Shown: positions 1 through 5,097 of the stretch, in pieces
How the letters are laid out: the number at the start of each line of letters is the position of its first letter
Position numbering within the stretch: the stretch's first letter is position 1
Source: DATKDU01 sp035512595
GTDB taxonomy: Bacteria > Planctomycetota > Planctomycetia > Pirellulales > Pirellulaceae
Length of the DNA stretch: 5,097 nucleotides
Reading direction: 5' to 3'
NCBI GenBank assembly: GCA_035512595.1
Contig: DATKDU010000444.1
Coordinates: 1-5,097, forward strand
Position numbers and translations under genes: made by a program
Notes under the pieces: generated by a model
Told to the model about the DNA's origin: nothing
Database searches by the model: none
Seen by the model: only the letters and a program-made list of their open reading frames with translations

Positions 1-208
1 TGTGGACAAAAGCTCGCCGCGGCAGAAGCAGATTCGCGAGATCGTGGAAGCGGCCTCTCAGACCGACACGCAGGTCATCGCTACCGGGGTCCACACCGAG
101 AACGAGGCTCAGACCTGCCGCGAGCTCGGCTGCCGCCTGGCCCAAGGAGACCACTACGGCCGCCCCCAAACGATGGGCTGGCCGCTGGAAGGCGCCGTGG
201 CGGGCTAA
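1..208 (+). CDS. EAL-domain protein, C-terminal fragment (probably catalytically degenerate)
   Basis: This is the 3' end of a gene that begins outside the window; codons run in frame from base 2 to a TAA at 206-208. The fragment matches the last part of an EAL domain, the fold of cyclic-di-GMP phosphodiesterases: a helix (IREIVEAA), the strand VIATGV, a second helix (ENEAQTCRELGC) and the closing AQGDHYGRPQ, which corresponds to the usual QGxxxxRP. In active EAL enzymes the strand reads like AEGVET, with glutamates needed for metal binding and catalysis. Here those two positions are Thr (codon 83-85) and His (codon 92-94), while the Gln-Gly of the last motif is kept. The protein may therefore bind rather than cleave c-di-GMP, or act through protein contacts. 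The EAL motif itself, any GGDEF, PAS or receiver domain, and the true start are not visible. Only about 13 residues follow RP, a normal ending for this domain. Confidence 0.8.
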   Translation, partial: VDKSSPRQKQIREIVEAASQTDTQVIATGVHTENEAQTCRELGCRLAQGDHYGRPQTMGWPLEGAVAG

Positions 209-253
209 ATCCCCCGTGGTGAACAGGCCCCCTTTCGTGTGAGCCGTTGGTGC

Positions 254-290
254 CGGCTTCGGCACAACTCGGCTTCGGCGCAATTCGGCA
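254..290. repeat. 16-bp tandem repeat, about 2.3 copies
   Basis: Two adjacent units, CGGCTTCGGCACAACT (254-269) and CGGCTTCGGCGCAATT (270-285), match at 14 of 16 positions and are followed by a partial third unit CGGCA (286-290). Each unit contains the self-complementary core GCTTCGGC-like sequence, so transcripts could form small GC-rich hairpins. No function is evident. Confidence 0.7.
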
Positions 291-322
291 GCATGGTGGC
301 GCCTCTGCGGGCAAAATTTCGC

Positions 323-351
323 TTGTGGAACCTGCCCAGTTTTGCTACATC
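323..351 (+). promoter_or_regulatory. Weak candidate promoter for the cyclopropane synthase gene
   Basis: TTGTGG (323-328) and TACATC (346-351) are separated by 17 bp and could act as -35 and -10 boxes. A TG one base before the second box (343-344) resembles an extended -10 element. Each hexamer matches the housekeeping-sigma consensus at only three of six positions, so this is a tentative call. It would give a 5' leader of roughly 50 nt. Confidence 0.2.
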
Positions 352-400
352 CCCCCTGCCGCCTTCCTGAGGGCAGGCGCGAGCGCCATCCCTACAGCGT

Positions 401-405
401 GAGGA
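401..405 (+). promoter_or_regulatory. Ribosome binding site of the cyclopropane synthase gene
   Basis: GAGGA lies six bases before the ATG at 412 and fits an anti-Shine-Dalgarno pairing. It supports 412 as the start codon. Confidence 0.7.
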
Positions 406-411
406 TTTGCA

Positions 412-1743
<1,332 letters not shown>

Positions 1744-1943
1744 TGCGACCGGACCTGTCCATCGGCTGACCCAAACCCCCGCCGTAATCCAATTCGGAAA
1801 GGCTTGACCGGACTGGCCACTGGCAGAAGAGACGAATCTGAAAACTAAGGCAGCCCGACCGCGAAGTCAATCAATTCCCACTCCGGGTATTGATACGCGG
1901 GCGCTGTGACAACGTTAGGGATTGGGCACGCACTGAGCAGGAC
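1744..1943. other. Convergent intergenic spacer
   Basis: These 200 bases lie between two genes that end toward each other. I see no gene. The sequence holds an imperfect hairpin (1870-1894) and the octamer GACCGGAC twice (1747-1754 and 1806-1813), which may be chance. No T-tract follows the hairpin in either direction. Confidence 0.6.
1870..1894. terminator. Possible bidirectional terminator hairpin
   Basis: ATCAAT pairs with ATTGAT and CCC with GGG across one T-T mismatch, closing the five-base loop ACTCC. The position between convergent stop codons (1743 and 1944) suits a shared terminator. The stem is short, interrupted, and lacks a T-run on either strand, so this is a weak call. Confidence 0.25.
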
Positions 1944-2777
1944 CTACCTCCGCTGCCGCAGCGCCTCGTAGAACAACACTGCGGCAGCGGCCGAGACGTT
2001 GAGGCTGTCCACATGGCCGAGCAGCGGCAGCGAGATGGCCGTGATGTCGTCCCCTTGCCACAGGGGGGAAAGGCCGTGGGCCTCGGTTCCCAGGACGATG
2101 GCCGTCGGCGAGCGGAAGTCAATTTTCGTGTAAGGCGTGCTGCCATCGGTCCGGGCGGCGACGATCTGCATGGGATGGTCTCGCAGCCAGGCGAGGGTCT
2201 CGGCACTGCTCGCGGCACAAACCGGCAGCGTGAAGATGGCTCCCAGGCTGGCCCGGATCGCATTGGGGTTGAAAAGATCGGTGCCGCCATCGGCAACGAT
2301 CAAGGCGCTGACGCCTACCGCATCGGCCGTTCGCAGCACGGCGCCGACGTTGCCCGGCTTTTCGACTCCTTCCAGGACGGCGATGAGCGGCGCGTAGGAC
2401 AGGTTTTCAACCTGGCCCGGCCCTGTTGGGGACAGGTTGAAAACCTGTCCTACGTCAGAGAGCGACCTGTGCGGAGTTTCGGCCACGGCGACCAGGCCTT
2501 CCACCCGCTGGCCAAACGCCAGCTTCTCCATCACCGGCCGCGTCACGTCCAGTCGCTCTCCGCCGGAAGCGAGCGCTCGCTGTACCAGATCGTGTTGCTC
2601 GGCATCCAGCAACTCTTCACAGACAAACAGCAGGGCGATCTTCACGCCGCCGTCGAGCGCCCGGCCGATCTCGCGAGTGCCGTCGATCACGATCCGCCCC
2701 TGCTCGTCCCGCCCCTGCCGGTCGCGGAGTTTCACGGCGGCTTTGACGCGCGGGTTGGCCAGGCTTGCGATCACCAT
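1944..2777 (-). CDS. SpoU/TrmH-family RNA 2'-O-ribose methyltransferase
   Basis: A 277-residue protein that should methylate a ribose 2'-OH in rRNA or tRNA using SAM. Residues 1-97 or so form the SpoU-type RNA substrate-binding domain (NPRVKAAVKLRDRQGR, then VIDGTREIGRAL). The SPOUT catalytic domain with its trefoil knot follows from about 131. Motif 1 is LEGVEKPGNVGAVLRTADA with Asn143 and Arg149, motif 2 is VLGTEAHGLS with Glu232, and motif 3 is LPLLGHVDSLNVSAAAA with Ser258 and Asn260. All key residues are intact. Residues 109-128 come from a palindromic DNA element inserted in frame in the interdomain linker. The ATG at 2777 is chosen because family similarity begins there; a longer reading from a TTG at 2816 would add 13 residues made only of intergenic repeat. 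No clear Shine-Dalgarno sequence is visible. It lies 103 bp downstream of cdsA on the same strand and could be co-transcribed. The exact RNA target (RlmB-, TrmH- or TsnR-like) cannot be decided. Confidence 0.93.
   Translation of the reverse strand: MVIASLANPRVKAAVKLRDRQGRDEQGRIVIDGTREIGRALDGGVKIALLFVCEELLDAEQHDLVQRALASGGERLDVTRPVMEKLAFGQRVEGLVAVAETPHRSLSDVGQVFNLSPTGPGQVENLSYAPLIAVLEGVEKPGNVGAVLRTADAVGVSALIVADGGTDLFNPNAIRASLGAIFTLPVCAASSAETLAWLRDHPMQIVAARTDGSTPYTKIDFRSPTAIVLGTEAHGLSPLWQGDDITAISLPLLGHVDSLNVSAAAAVLFYEALRQRR
2394..2453. repeat. 60-bp palindromic element inserted in frame in the RNA methyltransferase gene
   Basis: The 21-base arms at 2394-2414 and 2433-2453 are perfect reverse complements around an 18-base centre. 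The pairing extends one more base pair outward (2393 with 2454). Each arm contains a smaller inverted repeat: CAGGTT-TTC-AACCTG (2400-2414) and CAGGTT-GAA-AACCTG (2433-2447). On the gene strand the element encodes VGQVFNL, then SPTGPG, then QVENLSY. The flanking protein would join as normal family sequence without it (HRSLSD to APLIAVLEG). The other two frames hold stops: TAG at the element edge, and TGA in the second arm. I recall similar peptide strings in predicted proteins of planctomycetes, which suggests a dispersed family. Only one copy is present here. Confidence 0.85.
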
Positions 2778-2880
2778 GGCGAATGACTTTCGCGGAGTCC
2801 AAAGTCTAAAGTCCAACGTCCAAAGTCGGGTGGAGTCGATGCGTGGCGGACCAATCTGACTTTAAACATTGGACCTTGGA
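2778..2880. other. cdsA to RNA methyltransferase spacer, mostly repeat
   Basis: The 103 bases between the two minus-strand genes consist largely of two facing heptamer arrays and the unique 30 bases between them. I see no separate gene and no strong promoter. If the two genes share a transcript, this whole spacer would be transcribed and could fold into a long imperfect hairpin just before the methyltransferase start. Confidence 0.6.
2796..2827. repeat. AGTCCAA heptamer array, left arm
   Basis: Four consecutive seven-base units, AGTCCAA, AGTCTAA, AGTCCAA and CGTCCAA, are followed by a partial AGTC. The array lies 19 bases upstream of the methyltransferase start codon. Intergenic arrays of this heptamer are something I recall from planctomycete genomes. 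Function is unknown. Confidence 0.85.
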
Positions 2881-2882
2881 CT
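2855..2882. repeat. AGTCCAA heptamer array, right arm (inverted)
   Basis: Read on the minus strand this gives AGTCCAA, GGTCCAA and TGTTTAA followed by AGTC, so it is the same heptamer facing the left array. The outermost units (2796-2802 and 2876-2882) are perfect reverse complements and inner units pair imperfectly. The outermost unit overlaps the cdsA stop codon: two bases of the TAG (2881-2883) belong to the repeat. Confidence 0.75.
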
Positions 2883-3822
2883 AGGAAACCCCCGGCCCCA
2901 CCAGCCCCAATAACCAGCACCCATACGCAAACGGCCCCGCGACCAGCACGGCGTCGATGATGTCGAGCACGCCCCCCAGCCCCGGCAGCCAGGTGCTCGA
3001 GTCCTTCCGCTCCATGTCGCGCTTGAGCAGCGACTCCGCCAGGTCGCCGACCATGCCGGCGATGGCGATGACCAAACCGTAAGTTAGCCAGCCGATCACG
3101 CTGGGCATGACGAACGTCGAGCGGACCAGAAATGGTCCGGCGAAGTAGAATACGGCCCACGACGAGGCGCAGGCCGCAGCAATGCCGCCGATGGCCCCTT
3201 CGACCGTTTTCTTGGGGCTGAGAACGGGCGTCATTTTGCGGCGGCCCAGCAAGCGGCCGGTGAAGTACGCACCGGTGTCGGCCATCTTGACGACCGTGAG
3301 GAACGAGAGCAGCGCCAAGAGACCCCACTCGTGCCCGTGAATCAGCCGCAGTGCCGCCAGAAAGCCGTACAGCACGCCGACGTACAGGAGCGTGAAGATT
3401 GCCATTGCCATTTGGACGGCCGCCCGCCCCGGCTTTTGGAACTGCTGCATCTCGGCGGCGAAGACGACCGCCGACCAGAGTCCCAATACGAGCAGCGGCA
3501 GCCCCAATTGCCCCAGCGGCTGCACCAGCTCGTGCGGCAGTCCGCGCGTCGTGTCGAGATTCAGCAGCTTCACCCAGATCGGCCCGCAGGCGGCCAGCGA
3601 CAACAGCACGTTGCCGACATACAACGGCCAGGCAACCGGCCGGTAGCCTTTGGCGGCAAACAGACTGAGCACCTCTTCCGTCGCCAGGATTGTGACCACG
3701 ACGAAGATCGGCAGCAGCCAGACCCCTTCGACCCCCACGAACATCCGCTCGTAATCCAGCCAGACGAGCGCAAACAAAACGGCCAGGATGACGGCGGCAC
3801 TGAGGAGACGCAGGCGGAGCAA
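2881..3822 (-). CDS. cdsA: Phosphatidate cytidylyltransferase (CDP-diacylglycerol synthase)
   Basis: A 313-residue integral membrane enzyme that converts phosphatidic acid and CTP to CDP-diacylglycerol, the common precursor of bacterial phospholipids. About eight hydrophobic segments are visible, for example 7-23, 33-55, 108-123, 136-158, 165-180, 208-228, 240-260 and 288-308. Conserved motifs are KMADTGAYFTGRLLGRRK with Asp182, then SPKKTVEGAIGG (202-213), then the C-terminal signature GDLAESLLKRD..KDSSTWLPGLGGVLDIID (259-290) with Ser264, Lys267, Arg268, Lys273, Asp274, Asp287 and Asp290. Two signature positions differ from the textbook form: Leu282 replaces the His of PGHGG, and Ile replaces the Arg after Asp287. 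The start is a TTG at 3822; an in-frame TAA at 3826-3828 rules out a longer protein, and the next Met (27) would remove the first membrane helix. GAAAGG lies seven bases upstream. The TAG stop overlaps an intergenic repeat. The usual neighbours uppS, dxr and rseP are not adjacent in this window. Confidence 0.93.
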   Translation of the reverse strand: MLRLRLLSAAVILAVLFALVWLDYERMFVGVEGVWLLPIFVVVTILATEEVLSLFAAKGYRPVAWPLYVGNVLLSLAACGPIWVKLLNLDTTRGLPHELVQPLGQLGLPLLVLGLWSAVVFAAEMQQFQKPGRAAVQMAMAIFTLLYVGVLYGFLAALRLIHGHEWGLLALLSFLTVVKMADTGAYFTGRLLGRRKMTPVLSPKKTVEGAIGGIAAACASSWAVFYFAGPFLVRSTFVMPSVIGWLTYGLVIAIAGMVGDLAESLLKRDMERKDSSTWLPGLGGVLDIIDAVLVAGPFAYGCWLLGLVGPGVS

Positions 3823-3829
3823 GTTTTAG

Positions 3830-3835
3830 CCTTTC
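3830..3835 (-). promoter_or_regulatory. Ribosome binding site deciding the cdsA TTG start
   Basis: On the minus strand GAAAGG is followed by seven bases (CTAAAAC) and then the TTG at 3822. With the stop codon just upstream, this is the best support for TTG as initiator. Confidence 0.55.
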
Positions 3836-3873
3836 GGAGAACGGCCTGTTCCCGGCGGGATGACACGGCAGAA

Positions 3874-3902
3874 AGTGTACAGTGCGGCAGGCAGCTTGCC
3901 AG
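3874..3902 (-). promoter_or_regulatory. Candidate cdsA promoter
   Basis: On the minus strand CTGGCA (3902-3897) and TACACT (3879-3874) are spaced by 17 bp; each matches the housekeeping-sigma consensus at four of six positions. Transcription would begin near 3867, giving a leader of about 45 nt before the TTG start. Confidence 0.35.
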
Positions 3903-3936
3903 GGTGAAGCACGTTCAGGCGGCCTCGCATGGACCG

Positions 3937-3965
3937 CCGATACGGACTTCCGGATCGCTTATAAT
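3937..3965 (+). promoter_or_regulatory. Candidate promoter of the oxidoreductase gene
   Basis: A perfect TATAAT occupies 3960-3965. With a 17-bp spacer the upstream hexamer is CCGATA (3937-3942), which matches TTGACA at three of six positions. Transcription would start near 3972, about 50 nt before the ATG at 4022. A perfect -10 box in GC-rich DNA at a suitable distance makes this the most credible promoter in the window. Confidence 0.5.
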
Positions 3966-4021
3966 CCCACCGCGACCGGCTCCAACGCAACACCGCCTCA
4001 GGCACCCCGCACTCCACACCA

Positions 4022-5097
4022 ATGCTCTCCCTCTCCCTCAACTACCTGCCAAAACTCCCCAAGCACAAGGACCCGCCCATCGGCTGCATCGGCAGCGGCT
4101 TCATCATGGCCGACTGCCACCTGGTGGCGTACCGCAAGGCGGGATTCAATCCTGTTGCCATCGCCTCCCGCACGCCGGCCCATGCCCAGCGCGTCGCCGA
4201 GCGGCATTCGCTGACCGCGTTCGACACCTACCAGGAGATGCTCGCCAGCGGCAAGGTCGAGGTCGTTGATATCGCCGTGCCGCCGGACACGCAGATCGAC
4301 GTCATTCGCAATGTGCTCAAGTACAAAAAGCACCTCCGCGGCATTCTGGCGCAGAAACCGCTGGGAACCAGTTACGAAGAGGCGCGGGAGATTGTGCAAC
4401 TGTGCAAAAAGGCGGGCGTCACGCTGGCGGTCAATCAAAACATGCGCTACGACCAGTCGATCCGGGCCTGCAAGGACGTCCTCGACCGCGGCCTCTTGGG
4501 CGAGCCGGTCCTGGCGACGATCGACATGCGGGCGATCCCGCACTGGATGCCGTGGCAGCAGCGTCAGGGGTGGGTGACGCTGCGGATCATGTCGATCCAT
4601 CACCTGGATACGTTCCGCTACCTGTTCGGCGACCCGGTGCGGGTCTTCGCCAGCGTCCGCCCCGATCCGCGGACCGCCAAGAAGTTCGCCCACACCGACG
4701 GCATCTGCCTGTACATCCTGGAATACGCAAGCGGCCTAAGGTGCAGCTCGTGGGACGACGTCTGGGCCGGCCCGGCCCTCGAAGGAGCGGAAAAGGACAT
4801 CTACATCCGCTGGCGGGTCGAAGGTTTGGAGGGAATGGCCCGCGGCACCATCGGCTGGCCGGAATATCCGAACCCAACCCCGAGCACGCTCGACTACACG
4901 ACCAAACAGCAGCCCGGATACTGGCTCTCCCCGCGCTGGAAAGAGGTCTGGTTCCCCGACGCCTTCGCCGGCACAATGGCCCAGCTTCTCGTCGCCCTGG
5001 AAGAAAAGTCCGACCCCGAAATCAGCGGTCAGGACAACCTCAAGACGATGGCCCTGGTGGACGCCTGCTACCTCTCGGCGAAGGAGCACCGGGCGGT
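4022..5097 (+). CDS. Gfo/Idh/MocA-family NAD(P)-dependent oxidoreductase, 3' end cut by the window
   Basis: The first 358 residues of a dehydrogenase of the glucose-fructose oxidoreductase/inositol dehydrogenase family, soluble enzymes that oxidise or reduce sugars and cyclitols with NAD(P). The Rossmann nucleotide-binding motif is IGCIGSGFIMADCH (20-33), preceded by a short N-terminal tail with no signal peptide. VVDIAVPPDTQ follows at the end of the next strand. The family's EKP motif appears as AQKPLG with Gln111 in place of Glu, while Lys112 and Pro113 are kept. The catalytic-type HxxD is MSIHHLD with His193 and Asp196 and leads into the alpha/beta substrate domain (FRYLFGDP and onward). 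An in-frame stop at 3962-3964 with no other start between makes 4022 the first possible start. No Shine-Dalgarno sequence is visible before it. The frame is open to the last base, so the C-terminus is outside the window. The substrate cannot be inferred; planctomycetes carry many paralogues. Confidence 0.92.
   Translation, partial: MLSLSLNYLPKLPKHKDPPIGCIGSGFIMADCHLVAYRKAGFNPVAIASRTPAHAQRVAERHSLTAFDTYQEMLASGKVEVVDIAVPPDTQIDVIRNVLKYKKHLRGILAQKPLGTSYEEAREIVQLCKKAGVTLAVNQNMRYDQSIRACKDVLDRGLLGEPVLATIDMRAIPHWMPWQQRQGWVTLRIMSIHHLDTFRYLFGDPVRVFASVRPDPRTAKKFAHTDGICLYILEYASGLRCSSWDDVWAGPALEGAEKDIYIRWRVEGLEGMARGTIGWPEYPNPTPSTLDYTTKQQPGYWLSPRWKEVWFPDAFAGTMAQLLVALEEKSDPEISGQDNLKTMALVDACYLSAKEHRA

Larger units (their letters stand above)
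209..411. other. Intergenic spacer between the EAL gene and the cyclopropane synthase gene
   Basis: No convincing coding sequence is present in these 203 bases. The spacer holds a short tandem repeat (254-290) and a small hairpin TGCCG-GCTT-CGGCA (251-264) that overlaps it. A second possible hairpin pairs CCTGCC (355-360) with GGCAGG (372-377). The ribosome binding site of the downstream gene lies at the right end. None of the hairpins is followed by a T-run, so a rho-independent terminator for the EAL gene cannot be called. Confidence 0.6.
3823..4021. other. Divergent intergenic spacer with promoters for both flanking genes
   Basis: These 199 bases separate two genes transcribed away from each other and must contain their promoters unless either is read from further off. 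Candidates are listed separately. No operator-like long inverted repeat and no small gene with convincing features is visible. Confidence 0.6.

Noticed and set aside
2394..2453. Target-site duplication flanking the palindromic element
   Set aside because: The bases directly left (AGCGGCGC) and right (GTCAGAGA) of the element do not match, so no duplication can be claimed.
2393..2454. A rho-independent terminator inside the methyltransferase gene
   Set aside because: The stem is strong but no T-run follows on either strand and the reading frame continues intact through it.
1890..2786. A 298-codon plus-strand open frame opposite the RNA methyltransferase gene
   Set aside because: It is antisense to a gene with intact SpoU motifs and has no recognisable product. 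It stays open through the palindrome only because the palindrome is open in matching frames on both strands.
2778..2816. A 13-residue N-terminal extension of the RNA methyltransferase from a TTG at 2816
   Set aside because: The extra residues are translated from the heptamer array and spacer (DFRLWTPRKSF) and lie before the start of family similarity. The ATG at 2777 is preferred.
2796..2882. A CRISPR-like array in the cdsA to methyltransferase spacer
   Set aside because: The units are only seven bases and are contiguous without spacers, and the two arrays face each other. No cas gene is nearby.
3826..4041. A 71-codon minus-strand open frame just upstream of cdsA
   Set aside because: Its start lies inside the oxidoreductase gene, it covers the candidate promoters of both flanking genes, and its Arg- and Ser-rich translation shows no family features.
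3331..4269. A 312-codon plus-strand open frame opposite cdsA and running into the oxidoreductase
   Set aside because: It overlaps the well-supported cdsA antisense and the oxidoreductase in a different frame. Its product is rich in Gln, Arg, His and Pro with no domain, typical of shadow frames.

Overview
The window is GC-rich bacterial DNA with ordinary gene density: five protein-coding genes, two of them cut by the window edges, and no RNA gene or CRISPR array that I can see. The best guess for the source is a planctomycete or a close relative. Three things point there: AGTCCAA-type heptamer repeats between genes, a CdsA with the divergent PGLGG signature, and a Gfo/Idh/MocA dehydrogenase of a style common in that phylum. 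This is inference from recalled patterns, not a database result.

Layout. Positions 1-208 (+) hold the C-terminal end of an EAL-domain protein whose EGVE motif is degenerate. After a 203-bp spacer with a small tandem repeat, 412-1743 (+) encodes a full-length cyclopropane-fatty-acyl-phospholipid synthase. A 200-bp convergent spacer with one imperfect hairpin follows. Then come two minus-strand genes, read right to left: cdsA (2881-3822, phosphatidate cytidylyltransferase) and a SpoU/TrmH-family RNA 2'-O-methyltransferase (1944-2777). They are separated by 103 bp carrying two facing arrays of a 7-bp repeat. From 4022 (+) to the window end runs a Gfo/Idh/MocA-type NAD(P)-dependent oxidoreductase, transcribed divergently from cdsA. 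The 199-bp divergent spacer contains a perfect TATAAT box for the oxidoreductase and a weaker promoter candidate for cdsA.

Function. CdsA makes CDP-diacylglycerol, the precursor of bacterial phospholipids, and the cyclopropane synthase modifies the acyl chains of finished phospholipids, so two genes concern the membrane. They lie on opposite strands and nothing shows co-regulation. The methyltransferase, the oxidoreductase and the EAL protein have no evident link to them.

The most unusual feature is inside the methyltransferase gene. A 60-bp, almost perfectly palindromic element (2394-2453) sits in frame at the junction between the substrate-binding domain and the SPOUT catalytic domain and adds 20 residues. 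It is open in only one reading frame per strand, and its length is a multiple of three. It resembles in principle the protein-coding palindromic elements known from Rickettsia, but its sequence is different. I regard it as the best candidate here for a little-described system.
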